A stretch of 64,000 nucleotides of DNA from Atherix ibis (Eukaryota; Arthropoda; Insecta; Diptera; Athericidae). The translations under genes and the position numbers were made by a program. Under the pieces are notes generated by a model. It had not been told where the DNA came from, made no database searches, and saw only the letters and a program-made list of their open reading frames with translations. The stretch lies in assembly GCA_958298945.1 (NCBI GenBank), contig OY282606.1:75069622-75133621 (forward strand), read 5' to 3'. Positions 33,961-46,480 of the stretch are shown piece after piece (the first letter of the stretch is position 1; each line of letters opens with the position of its first letter).

Positions 33961-35180
33961 GTTTATATATAAAAATGCCGGTAGAGGTCTAAAAATAATG
34001 GCGATAGATGGTTAAAATACTTCTTCAGGATTCCTTTTGTTTAATTAGGATTGATTTTTCATTAATTAATGCCTCTATGGATATTACTTGTAAAATTTAT
34101 ACTAATCAATTTTAGAATTTTTAGAGCTATGAAAATTTTTAAGTTTGCATGTTAATTAAAAAAAATATAAATTGGCATTTTCAAATAAATATAATTATTT
34201 CATAAATTATGTTTCACAGTCTGATTTCCATTTAATATTACAATAGAGAATTAATATTTGTAGATGTGACCTTAAAAAAAAACTGAAGTCGAGCTGAAGA
34301 CCGATATACGCATTAGACACAGAAATCTCAATACAGTTGAATCAGAGCATCTTATTTTAAGTAAGTATTTAAATTATGAAATTTCAATTTTTGCAAAGTT
34401 ACGACAAAATCATAATTTTTTTTCATCTATCGAGTATTGATAAAACTATTGATAGGGTAAGCTTTAAAATTAGCTATTACCTTTCAAAGCTAGTTAATAA
34501 TTCAATTGTGTTTTTTTGTCGCAATGATTTTAACAAATACAACGGTTACTTGCGTGGATAAACTTAAGTAAGCACTATCGTCAGTAAATTCTATATTTCG
34601 ATGACGTTTCCTCGTAAAAAGAGAAAATGTCCTCGTTAAAAGTAATGTAACACATATTTACATTATATTTTAATTTTAGAGCATATAGACGAGAAGAGAA
34701 TTTTTTTTTATTGAGGTATTTTTTATTATTAAAATGAATTGGAAAACTACTAATAGTAATAATAATAGTAAATGGACTATACCTTTGACAAAGAGTGACA
34801 AATACATACATATCCTGCCTTTATGGTTATCTTTACTATTACTATTACTAGTAATTAAGATAAAATAAATTGAATTCATATTCACATATTTTAAAACACA
34901 ATACATTATAATGGAAGAGATTTTGAAATAAATTAGGTAGAGAGAGAAAGTAAAGCATATAACAAATAGAAAATTTTAACTAAATAGAAATTATAAATCC
35001 ATTCTATCTTTTTATTTAATGTTCCTCCTCCCCAAAGGTACCCGGTCCCACCCTAGTTATTATTTATTTAATTAGCCAAGGAGTGTCAAGGGAGGTTTGT
35101 AACATGGCCAGGGAGAGACAACTTCTATTTCCCCCCCCCCCACCACTTTAGTAGTCCATCGGCTTCACGCTTTCTATTTT
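33960..35180. other. AT-rich sequence without gene
   Basis: Frames of 61-76 codons on both strands at 34376-34906 are low-complexity. An 11-base run of C occurs at 35131-35141. Confidence 0.45.
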
Positions 35181-35560
35181 CTATCGGTTGGTCTTTTTTG
35201 TAATAATGGTTTTTGACTTGTTTATAGAATTTGTATTTAAATTTTTTTTGGTCAAATTCAATTTTCCGCACCTCCCAATTTTAATAACCTTCCATAATTC
35301 CTGTTTCTTTATAACTCGGTTCTGAATTTTTTTATTCTAATTGTGTTTTTATTAAATTTAATTGACAATTCTTTTGTTCTCTTTTTCTCACTCTCTTTCG
35401 CCTTCCTTGGAAAAATTAACCTCTTTAAAGTCTCCAAAATTTTGTGTGATTCGTATAATTTTTTCTTTTTATGTGGACTAAGACATTGCAAACCTTTGAC
35501 CCCCTCCCCTTCTTATGACTATAATGCTAGCTACAAGCAAACCACGGCAATGTTAAGGTC
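35180..35560. repeat. Unclassified dispersed repeat, copy 2
   Basis: The partner of 18560-18940. Shared blocks include TTTTTATGTGG, GACATTGCAAACC…CCCCTCCC and GCAATGTTAAGG, then TTTTCTGA. The coding frames on either strand have no recognised family. Confidence 0.55.
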
Positions 35561-35699
35561 TTTTCTGAAAATTTTCAAAAAAAAAACGCAGGAAGTATCT
35601 TAGATGGGCTAAAATCAAAACCATAGCACTCTATTCTTTATAATCCGCAAAATATATCGCTATAGCATGATGTGAAACATTTTATTTATTGAAATCAAG

Positions 35700-35945
35700 A
35701 GCGATTTCGAAATAACATGAAATTTATGGACAGATGGATCCGACAATTAACCTTCAAGATTGTAAAGTGCCACACCGCTCAAATTTGTTTTGTGAGGATA
35801 CGTAAAGTCATTGGTGTTTGCTGATAAATCAATAACAATTGAAGAGATAGTACCAAATTTACTCGAAGAAGCACCTAAAAATTGAACTGATCAAATGAAC
35901 TTCGTCTAGAATGGCCAAAATCAATTTTAAACCTTAATGGTAAGA
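35700..35945 (+). pseudogene. IS630-type transposase C-terminal scrap
   Basis: GYVKSLVFADKSITIEEI, then VPNLLEEAPKN, match the block after the third catalytic aspartate (FLWGYVKSLVYADKPxTIEEL…). The preceding residues are decayed. Orientation is plus. Confidence 0.6.
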
Positions 35946-36076
35946 ATTTTTTTCTTATTATTTCAAGTAATATTAGTACTGCAATGTATATTCTAATCGA
36001 CAAACGATATCGGGATAAGGAAATTAAAGCAAAAATAGAAGGAAAAGTGTTTTTTTGGCAATAAGCGTAGGACTAT

Positions 36077-36150
36077 GCCTCAGTGGGACTCGAATCTAGA
36101 ACCCGTTGGATGATTGTCCAGTACGCTAACAACTGTGCTATCGCACCGGC
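36077..36150 (-). ncRNA. tRNA-like sequence (SINE head or pseudo-tRNA)
   Basis: On the minus strand 74 bases carry an A-box-like TAGCACAGTTGTTAGCG and a B-box-like GGGTTCTAGATTCGAGTCCC at tRNA spacing, starting GCCGGTG. The acceptor arms pair only at GCC/GGC, and the B box looks expanded by several bases compared with GGGTTCGAGTCCC. It is therefore not a canonical tRNA. A tRNA-derived SINE or a decayed tRNA gene is more likely. No anticodon can be assigned safely. Confidence 0.45.
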
Positions 36151-38166
36151 GGTAAGAAATTATTTTTCGAGTATATATGATAAATATTATTTTTTTTAGC
36201 AGGAATATATGAAAATATCACTATTTTTTAAATTTTTTTCAATCTTCTACAAAAATCACCCAATAAAAAATAAATCGATAAAAGTTTCAATATTTATTCT
36301 TCTTCCTATTTACATATGTTAATGAAACCTCAATCAAATTAATAGTATTTGAAAATTTTCACAAAATATAAAATAGTTTACTCAATATATAAACTACGTT
36401 ATGAGTTTGCAAAAATTCGAATCAATTAACTAAATTTATTTTATTTATCCGTAAAATAAAATGGATCTAAATATAAAATTCATTAATATAAAGTTGTATT
36501 TATTCTGGAAAGCCATGTCGGAAAATGTTTCTTTTTTTATGTTAAAAAATCTACTCATCAAACAGAACGAAAAGGAAATTAAGAATGTGAAAATACACCA
36601 ATTTAGACGTAATCATTATAAACTAGACCCAAATCCTTATTATATTTAGACGAAAGTAGAAATTTTATGGTTACTACGAGTATCTTAGCTAAGCCAAACT
36701 CTTCCAATGATAGACATATCGGATGCTTTGGTGTTGTATATGTATTGGAGAAGGTAATGTTCTATGTCAACAATAATAAAAGCCCACAATAAAAGTAGAA
36801 ACACGATCAATAATGTAAAAATCAAATAACATTATTTTTATTTTCTTCCTTTATGATGTTACTATCATCGACTTTTCTAATTATCTGTATTTGGTCTTAT
36901 TTATTTATTTAGTTATTCAGGAGGGTATTTTTTTTTTGAATTCTAAAATAGAACTTTGAAAATTGAGAAGAAATAATAATTGGCATTCCAGAATAATTTT
37001 ATCGAACGAGATTTAGTTTTATTACATTGCTGCTCATGCCTCCTCCACGCCATACAGAAATTAGAAACTCAGCAAATGAAAATATCACGTGCAGATCGTC
37101 ATGTTACTCGTATTTTTCAACAAACGTGCAATATATACAATACATTTAACAAACGTGGCATTATTTTGGATAGCCGCCATATACCAGTTCCGGTGTATAT
37201 TATACTATCTATGAATATAATGGTTGAATGTAGGACGTTTTAATCATCATATGTACACGTACGTACGGACTAATGTATACGTAGGAGTAGGAATGTATGT
37301 GGGAACGTAAAGGATTTAGTAAGAATATAGCCTAAAGTAAGAATACATCAGCAAAACCTTGTTATCTAATTAGACTCACGTATCTTAGTTGGCCATTAAA
37401 CTTGGCTCAGGTGTTAAATACGAAAGGAGTGCCTTTATTTGGATCGCATTGGTGCCATAATCTCCATTATCTATTCCCTACTCACCAACAATTTCCACGA
37501 TAGCCACTTTTACCTTTAATATGATATAATATGTATATGGTGCGTCTCTTCTATTCTTTAGATTTCGAATTTTCTGATCAACAAGAAAATTGTTTGCCAC
37601 AAAAAGAACGCGGAAAATGTTGCCAAAAGTATTATTCGATATTTCACCACCGCACATCGTAAACACGTCCTTTGTTGATTATTCAAATTTATCATGCTCA
37701 GAGCCGTTCCTTTTCGACACAATATATATTGAAATTTCGTTTATATAGATCTTATTTCTATTTATTTGTTTTTCTTTTATTTATACGCTCAACAGTTCTT
37801 GAAGAATTCACATTTGAATTGGGATTCAATTTCTTACCTTCCAAAAGAGAACAACAACTTAGCACATACTCATAAGCAAACATCTCCTAGAATGGTACTT
37901 TATTTTTCTATATTGGTATATATATATATTCGGAACAGAATAAGAAATAAGATAAAAATGAAGGAAAGTTTTGTATCGATCGAATTGTATAAGCAATTGT
38001 TTACCAATATTTTCATTTTTGAAAACAGCAAACATTTCAATCGAAGCATATCAAAAACAATTTCCTACAACGAAGAGAAAATATTTTACTTTTAAAATTG
38101 TCTATAATGATGCCACGCGCCTTCATATTCTGTGGGGCTAAAATATGTATTTATAACTAAGATATG

Positions 38167-38190
38167 TATATATATATATATATATATATA
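38167..38190. repeat. (TA)n microsatellite
   Basis: About twelve uninterrupted TA units. Confidence 0.95.
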
Positions 38191-38624
38191 GAAAATTTCA
38201 TATCAATATACCGTTTAAAATTCCGCTATTATACCCATAGCTATATATTCCCTAGAATATTCGTAGCTGCGATGAAAGTAAAATTTTTTCGTGTTAATCA
38301 TTCTACCCCCAAAGAATATTGTTATCAATACTAACCAATATACATAAAAAGATACATTTATTTACCCATTGTAAGAAAACATAAGTAAAAATTTAATATT
38401 GGAGATTACCTAGGAAGATATTCTCAAAGTTCTATTTTAGTGATCTGAGTTATAAATAATTAAATTTCAAGAATGTATTTTCAACACCTCTTTTTGCAAA
38501 TATACTTCATTTATTGTACAATAAAAAGCAACAGGATTTTAATTGGAATCTTGTTAGAAAACCTGTAAAATTCTGTAATTGGAAATTACATTATTTAAAA
38601 TGTTCTTTTGCAAATTACATAAAA

Positions 38625-38726
38625 AAGTGACAAAATATAAAACACATTTTTAGAAAAAAAGAACATACGAGTATTAATTTAAGTGACAAAATATAAAATA
38701 CATTTTTAGAAAAAGAGAACATATTT
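38625..38726. repeat. Tandem duplication, 56-bp period x 2
   Basis: AAGTGACAAAATATAAAA…CATTTTTAGAAAAA…GAACATA occurs at 38625 and again at 38681 with few differences. Confidence 0.85.
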
Positions 38727-39179
38727 TAAGGATATTTATTAATATTTTAAAAGTAATATTATGTCAAATACAAGTTTTAACTCTTCGATAACTAAAAGGA
38801 GCCTATAATAAATAAAACGGTTTTGCTGCTACTTTTATGGAAACTGATATCAATTTTTGATCTATAATTATGAAGTAAATTTCTACATAGCCAAAAAATT
38901 TGTATGTAATCATAATACACATAATTCATAGCTCCAAAAAAAAATGGTTTATATTAATTAGATCATCAAGGCAAGCACGTATAAACAATAAAAGAAGCTC
39001 GTACTCTATAGGTGATATAGTTTTGTGATCTAATTTTATGGTCGATAAATGGAGAATTACTGTTGAATTAAGTGAGTTGTAAAGAGAAAGTTTTTGAATT
39101 AAGAAGCTCAACAGTTCGTTTGAAACACTGCAAATAAAATTTGTTAAAGCTGGCATTATTTAAATATGCTTTGACAAAA

Positions 39180-39815
39180 CTGAAAAACTGAAAAATTGAA
39201 AAACAAAACAACTGAAAAAGCTAAAAAAACTGAAAAAAACTAAAAAAACTAAAAAAACTGAAAAAACTGAAAAAACTGAAAAAACTGAAAAAACTGAAAA
39301 AACTGAAAAAACTGAAAAAACTGAAAAAACTGAAAAAACTGAAAAAACTGAAAACAACTGAAAAAACTGAAAAAACTGAAAAAACAACTGAAAAAACTGA
39401 AAAAAACAAACTGAAAAAACTGAAAAAACTGAAAAAACTGAAAAAACTGAAAAAACTGAAAAAACTGAAAAAAAAACTGAAAAAACTGAAAAAACAAACT
39501 GAAAAAACTGAAAAAACTGAAAAAACTGAAAAAACTGAAAAAACTGAAAAAACTGAAAAAACAACTGAAAAAACTGAAAAAACTGAAAAAACTGAAAAAA
39601 CTGAAAAAACTGAAAAAACTGAAAAAACTGAAAAAACTGAAAAAACTGAAAAAACTGAAAAAACTGAAAAAACTGAAAAAACTGAAAAAACTGAAAAAAC
39701 TGAAAAAACTGAAAAAACAACTGAAAAAACTGAAAAAACTGAAAAAACAACTGAAAAAACTGAAAAAACTGAAAAAACTGAAAAAACTGAAAAAACTGAA
39801 AAAACTGAAAAACTA
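39180..39815. repeat. Minisatellite array of 9-bp unit CTGAAAAAA
   Basis: Some 60 or more copies of CTGAAAAAA. The left edge (39180-39260) has CTAAAAAA variants, and short CAA or AAA interruptions appear at intervals. Because the unit is 9 bp and has no stop on the minus strand, that strand shows a 223-codon open frame of FFQ (and, after shifts, FSV) repeats. The frame follows from the repeat and is not evidence of a protein. Interruptions of CAA/ACAA type recur at several spacings, suggesting higher-order amplification. Confidence 0.97.
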
Positions 39816-39834
39816 AAAAATGAAAATTCATTGG

Positions 39835-40055
39835 TAATTATCTTTAGCGATTAAGTACATTTTCATATCAATAACTGCGTTAACAAACAAAATCAGCATT
39901 ATAAAAAAAAGCTACTGTTTGGTGCAGTTTGTAGGCTGGTTGAATTATTGCGCCTATTGTTCTTCGAAAATGATGGTCAAGAGACCATACAATGATTAAC
40001 CACTTTTAAATAATATCTAAAAATATTGTATTATTTTAATAAAATTATTTTTCCA
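39835..40055. other. Flank between satellite and LINE tail
   Basis: No feature was recognised. Confidence 0.4.
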
Positions 40056-40059
40056 TTCC

Positions 40060-40730
40060 CAAAGCTGCTAACCACATAGCAAATAACACTTTTAACCATG
40101 CTAAATACACGGACATGCCAAGTAACAAAAGATTTCTTTCTAAATATTAACCAACCAATTTACTCAGCAACCTTATCAAAATTTTCTATACGAAAATTGC
40201 TCAAAATTCGCATAGGGCATTCTACTCTCAGACATAATTTCCTTCTTGGCAGCCACCCTCGCACCATCTATTCATTCCGTGATGTTCAATTCACTATCAC
40301 CAATATTCTAACAGAATTGCAACTTACCAAACATTTATTTTCATTGTGAAACTTTTAAATCTGTAAATACACGTAACCTCTCCAAGTCTTTTTTTTAATT
40401 CCTTAAAATATGCTCTACAAAACTTAGCCACCTCTAATTGGTCCACAAAGTTTAAAAAAGCACCGATTTTATCTAACAATACACATACAGGCGTATGAAC
40501 CTCTAGCTCATGTCCTAGGAACTTTATATGTAAACAAATAAACAAACAATCAAATCTTTATAGAAAGTGTAGAAAGTCTTAATCGGTTTAATTTAAAAAA
40601 CGAAAGTGAACCTTTTTATAGCGAGACACGTCAAGTTACAAACATAAAAGGAGTATTGATAATTTAACGAACTGCTTTTAACTAATAAAAATTTTTGGAA
40701 ATTGTAAGGCATAATAAAGTTGCTCCAAAT
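40060..40730 (+). mobile_element. I-like LINE 3' fragment, copy 3
   Basis: The best preserved of the three copies. An 83-codon frame (40098-40349) contains LLKIRIGHSTLRHNFLLGSH, then YSFRDVQFTITNILTELQ. This fits the C-terminal motif of RNase-H LINEs (LRIGHTxLTHxYLL…CxxCxxxLTVxHIL), with the paired cysteines altered. The 3' untranslated part matches copy 2 as far as TTACAAACATAAAAGGAGTA and a little beyond. Confidence 0.65.
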
Positions 40731-43700
40731 TGGTTTTAGTAATGCGTTGTATGAAAGTACTTTGTAGCCTATTTTTAGTTTAGAACGTTTATCTAGAAGA
40801 CCTTATTTTAAAACGAACAAAGAAATGCTCAGCTATAGAAAAATGTAACATTTGGTCTTCAATAGCGATTTTTATATAATTGCAAAGATGAATACCCCAA
40901 TTAATTCACTTGCTTAAGTATTAAAAATAAAGAAGAATTATAATGCATATTGTCTACCCGAAAAACAATATAACAAAAAGGTAAAATAAGTTGACAAAAA
41001 TGCTGATCGGGCAAAATATTACTATCCACTCAGGTATGATCTAAAAAACTTTTCAAAAATCTAAAAACTTTTCAAATATTTCCTTGTATTTTGTTTACTT
41101 TTAAACCAAAAATTATAAACAGAAAGTTAACTAACAATAATTAAGTATATTAATATGATATAAGATAAATAAAGATCTTTAAAATTATGTAAAAAAAAAT
41201 AATTATTATAATAAAAAAAAAATTAAAAATACGTTCATAAATACGAAAAATCTAAATAATTTTTTTTTTAATTGAAAATTACAAATAGTTATAGAAAATA
41301 TATGAATTCATACATATGTATGTGTATATATTTAAAGCCCCTAAAATTATTTTCTCTTAATTTTTCTTAGATAAATTTTATTAAACAATTTATTTTTGAA
41401 TAAATAAATACAATTTATCATAGAATATTTTACACATGACCTAACTTTTCAATTTAGCTATATTAGTGAAAAGGCAATTCATAACAGTGTAAATTGGATA
41501 TTTATAGAAGAACTAACTAATACATTTCGTATGTATTTATAGAAGTAAAAGAAAATATTTTCGGTTAATATACAAATTTAAATTACAATATATTTTTTGG
41601 GGTTTTCTAAAAAACCAGATTATATTATTGTAAAATTGATTTATCTTGTTATAGTATATTATTAAGAAATAGATCTTTTTAAACAAAATAGAGGGTAAGA
41701 GTTTTCATCAATTTAATCAGCAAAACAATCTTAACCTTTCAGAGTTACCATATTTCTTTATATTTTGCAAAAGCTATTTTATTCAAGAGGAAAGATCTAA
41801 TCTGTAATACTGACTATTCAACAGGTCTATTATTGATAAGGGATAATTTTTTTTTAATTACCTATTTAAATTTTATCTTAATTGATTATAATTCTATAAG
41901 AATTTTAGAAATATTTATTAAGATATGAATTTTATAAAATATGAATATTAATTTAAGAAGAAAGAAAATTATTTGTAAACGCTCATATTTTTAATGTAAC
42001 AGGTGTTAATACAGTAAATAATCAAAGGATTTTTTTAATAGGCCTTTAGATATTTTTCAAATTTTTATATAAAAGTCAAAAATTAAAAATTTTTTAGTCG
42101 AATAATAACGATTACAAAGTTAATTTTTGTGAATATTTCTTTTTTTTCAATATTGTTAAAAAAATTCTTATATAAGAAAGTTGGATTTATGAAAGTTCAA
42201 ACTTATTATTTTATAATAAAAATATTTTTTTTCATTTATAAAGTAAAACAGAAAATATACCAAAAAATAAAAATCTCATCTCTCTTAATTTTTATCCAAT
42301 TATCAATGATTTTTATATCCTTATTTATCTAATTTATTTTTGATTCAGATATCATTTTGTTTTTAATTATTTATTACAGTTTGGAGCTTGTTTAGTCCGA
42401 AAACCTACATTTTAAGTAAAAAAATTATCTCATTGAACCGAACATTTAAAAATGATAAGTTTCTTTAAAACTGAAATTTAAATTGAATAGGAAAAAAATT
42501 GTCAATAAAAGTTGTACTATATTTCAAAATAAATCTATAAATGCATAAATAAAATAATTAAAAAAATAAAGTATTTTATTATAATTTTGATGCGGAAAAA
42601 TTTAAGGGAAATATATTTAATTATTCTTAATATTTTTAATTTTTTTAAATTTAAAATATTATAAAAATGATCAAATATGTTATTTTCCATAAATACAAAA
42701 TCAACAAAGAAAGTTTTAAAATATTAAAAATTTTCTGATTTATCATTTGAATAGAGGAATTCAACAAAAATTGTAAACTGCAGTATTGGCAACATGGGAG
42801 CAGTATCTCTTCATATTCTTATATGTTCAGTGTACTTTTAATTTTTAATTAAATATAAACTCAACCAAAGTGAAATAAGTCTAATAAATTTTCAATATAT
42901 ATTGTACAAACTTTATTGCAAGAAATATAAAAGTTGCAATTATTTTATATTTTTACCACAGAATTTTCTTATAATACCAATAAGAAGAAGGTAAAATATA
43001 ATTTATATTAAGGCAAATACAATTTATTATAACATTAGCAGTAATAGGATGAGATACGAGATAAATTCTATAAAGAAATGTTTCTTTAAACTTTTACAAT
43101 AACTCTTCTATTTTTAAATATGGTGTTAAGAATAATTTTCGCAAAATGATCATTTTTTTTTAAACTTTTGCAATAACTTTACTATTTTGAAATGTGGTCT
43201 TAAAAATAACGTTCACAAAATGATAAATTTTTACACCTATACTCTTTAGAACTTATTATTTTTTGCTAAGATAAAATACATTTATTTATGTTTAAAGAGT
43301 TGTAAGCTAAAACTTTAATATCGTAATATATAAATGTATATAATGTTAAATGATATTATATTCTATGGATCAAAAAGTTAAAGATTTCTTATAGAATAGT
43401 TTAGATAGATTACTGACAATATTAAAAAATTATATATGTTACTCTATCTGAATTATTACATGTACTTTAATAGCAAATTTTTATAGATGTAAATAGGATG
43501 TTATAAAATATAAAATTAGGTTAATAAGCTACTACTAAGAATTCAAGATATAAATATTATGGAAAAATAGTCAAATTTCATGAAAAAATATGTTATTTAT
43601 AATCAAAATTTAATTCTGCTTGATATAATATTAAAAATTATTTATTGGATAATAAAGAAAAAACTATCTCATTATTTGATATGGTATCATAATCATAAAT

Positions 43701-46310
43701 TTAGATTGTAATATTTTAAATTTTTATTTTATATAAAATAGATATTATTTTAAAAAATTTGATGCACTTGAAATTTTTATGATTTTTTATCAAAACAACA
43801 ATTTTAATTTGCTTTAATAAAATACTCGTAATATATAGGAATTTTTTTTTGGAATTTTTCAGGAATAAAAGAAAATTATAACTCTTATATTTAAAAATAT
43901 GTGTAATTTCACTGTTTATTTTCTAATCTAATAGTGGATTTTCATATATAAAATAATATAATTTATTTCATATTGAAGCAAACACATTTAATTATAAGTG
44001 AATAAATATTTACAAAATTAGAAATAATTAATGCTTAAAACCTGAATTTTTAATAATTAAAAAAATTTATTACTATATATTATTATAATTATATTCTTCG
44101 TTATTCTCTCACTTATACTGTATAAGTACTTTCTTTAAATCACTACTTTCTTGTCCCTTAAAAAAAACTGAAATAAAATTCTTTTCACCAATTTTTTATA
44201 GCCTGATCTGTTAGTGCATATACAAAATGAAAGAGTTTAAAATTTTTCAGAGTTTCTTTTCTTATAAGTTTAAAGTTTTAATATTGTACAATATTCGAGT
44301 ACATGTTTTAAGAAACTTTACGTTTTTTGTACTATTTAAATTTTATTTAATCTTCTCTTCGGAAATATAATATAAAAACTAAACTTAATTTGGACTCTAC
44401 AATTTCCAACTTCTTCCAAAAAAAAAACAAATAAAAAACCCTCTTACAATTCCATAGAAAATTTTATTTACATAAATTAAGGTACAAAAATTATTTCCAT
44501 TAAATATCATTCATAAAAACATCATAAAAAAAGAACAAATAAATTATATTTTTGCTAAATACAATTTATTATCAATAAATAACCGCAAGAATTAAAATAC
44601 AATATTTTTAAATATTCATATTATACTACCAAAAGATGAAAAAATAACAAAAATAAAGATAATCTCGAAAAAAAGAATTGATATATTATCAACAACAAAA
44701 AAATTTTATTTAAGAACATCTTAAAAAAATTACAATAATTTTTCTGTTTGATAGACGACCATATTTTTAGTATAAATTTAATTACAAATATTAAAAATAA
44801 ATTAAACAAAACTTCATAAACGCTAAAATTTTGCCAATCTTCATTTTCACATATACAAAAATTTTACCTTAAATCCAAGTTCTTTTGGTAAAATCAATCT
44901 TAATTAATTTAATTATAAACTTTCACGTTTCTTTTGAACTTTTAAATTCATCGATTTTATAACAAATATTTAATATAAAAATCTTAACATTTTAATATTC
45001 TTCAATAAATTAAACTAAAAGAAATAATTAAAATTATTAAAGAAAATAATTTTTAAAAAAATATATTATCACTAAATTATTTACATATTTAGAAAATAAA
45101 GATGAAATTTATTTATTTTGAGAATTTTCTTTTTTATATCAAAAAGCAATATTCCTGAAGAAAAAAACTATAACTGAAAACATTAAAAAAATTCTTTTCT
45201 CTTCTCAAATCTTATCAAATCATAATTTTAATTCACACAAACACTGAAAAATTCAAACTTTTATAGTGCATTGTTCTTCACTGATTTTTTAATCAACCTG
45301 TTGAAAATGTACAATCAAGTAAAGATTCTCTGCTGTGGAATATATAATATGAAAAAAAATAGTCGATATTTATATAAAACTGATTTTTACAATTTTAGCA
45401 ATTTATCCAAATTATCAAATATTTTTGTATATGTATCAATTATTAAATGAAATGTGGGAAACTTTTTATTTGAAACTATACAAAACCGTCAAAACCGAAT
45501 GTTTTTTTTATATAAAATAATTATTTTCTTACATTATATTCTATTATATTTAGTGTATTTTTTTTATATTATTTCAACAAGATGAGTATAATTTTTTCTA
45601 TTTGAATATAGAACTTTTTTTGTTAAATTATCGGATGGTTTCCAAACTAAGTAAAGAAATATCATATATGGAATATGAACGTTTGCACAGAATCAAACCG
45701 ACGAGTAGACTGACAGGAAAACGTTTATAATTTCAATAGGACATAGGATTCTCCTTTATTTAGTATCACTATCATCTTATAGAAGGACTGTTTATGAGCA
45801 TATCCCTGGATGATTTCGAGGAGAAATGCTCGAATTCCGAGTGTACTAAAAAGGCGCAACAGCTTATTGTGTTTATCGTAAATATTTTTCACCCCTGCAC
45901 TCAGCCGGTATGGTTTGGCAATGAAAAGCTCTACCCCTCAAGTGCAAAACATGCGCATTGAATTATATGTTGTACTCAGGTATGGACAATTAGGAAGAAA
46001 TGCAAAAAGAGCTTGTCAAAAATATAACAATAGCTTGCATTTGTATTTCGTTCATCACTATCCCCATGGCCATCATCATTCACCCCATTTAGCTCATGCT
46101 CAAAATATACAATTTTTATGTTTCCTAACTTTTTCTTTGCCTTAACAAACCTGTCGACGTTTGATTCATCTAAGTACTTGTTGGTATGAGTATTTATAAC
46201 ATAATTTATGTATTATAGTTTGATCTAGGTATGCTCTTTTACTTATGTATTAATTAGCATCAAATCAAAATTTTTCATAAATATTTAAAATTTAAAAATA
46301 ATTAACTTGT
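40730..46310. other. 5.6-kb extremely AT-rich desert
   Basis: Visibly the most A/T-rich part of the window. No transposon block was recognisable and there are only short A/T-driven frames (67 codons at 42129, 62 at 44621, 76 at 45915). A degenerate duplication lies at 43078-43235. The right 600 bases are less extreme in composition but also unassigned. Confidence 0.5.
43078..43235. repeat. Imperfect tandem duplication, about 80 bp
   Basis: TTTAAACTTTTACAATAACT…AAATATGGTGTTAA…CAAAATGAT recurs once as TTTAAACTTTTGCAATAACT…AAATGTGGTCTTAA…CAAAATGAT. Confidence 0.8.
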
Positions 46311-46316
46311 AAATTT

Positions 46317-46480
46317 CTAATTATTTTTTTATTCAATTCTATATCCTTAAAATTTGAGGGTATTTTTTACCCTCAAATTTTAAGGATATAGAATTGAATA
46401 AAAATTCTATATCCTTAAAATTTGAGGGTAAAAATTTTAAGGATATAGAATTTTTATTCTAATTATTTTTTTATTCAATT
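46317..46480. repeat. Compound palindrome between direct repeats
   Basis: A 32-bp arm (46331-46362, starting ATTCAATTCTATATCCTTAA) pairs perfectly with 46368-46399 around TTTTT. Immediately after, a 25-bp arm (46399-46423) pairs perfectly with 46432-46456 around GAGGGTAA, using the same core. The whole is bracketed by identical 22-bp direct repeats at 46317-46338 and 46459-46480 (CTAATTATTTTTTTATTCAA plus TT). No coding sequence lies inside. Confidence 0.95.

Larger units (their letters stand above)
36160..39165. other. AT-rich sequence without supported gene
   Basis: The longest frames (87 codons at 36980, 109 at 37766) lack family motifs, introns or codon bias that would support a gene. 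Contains a (TA)n run and a tandem duplication listed separately. Confidence 0.45.

Noticed and set aside
36980..37243. 87-codon frame as a host exon
   Set aside because: No splice sites at suitable positions and no recognised motif.
37766..38095. 109-codon frame as a gene
   Set aside because: Composition follows local A/T content, no domain is recognisable, and it overlaps another frame of similar quality.
39160..39831. 223-codon minus-strand frame rich in FFQ as a gene
   Set aside because: The frame is produced entirely by the 9-bp satellite unit. Two other frames over the same array are also open.
45915..46145. 76-codon frame with a histidine-rich stretch as a small protein
   Set aside because: No signal peptide, metal-binding spacing or family resemblance. 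The length is within chance for this window.
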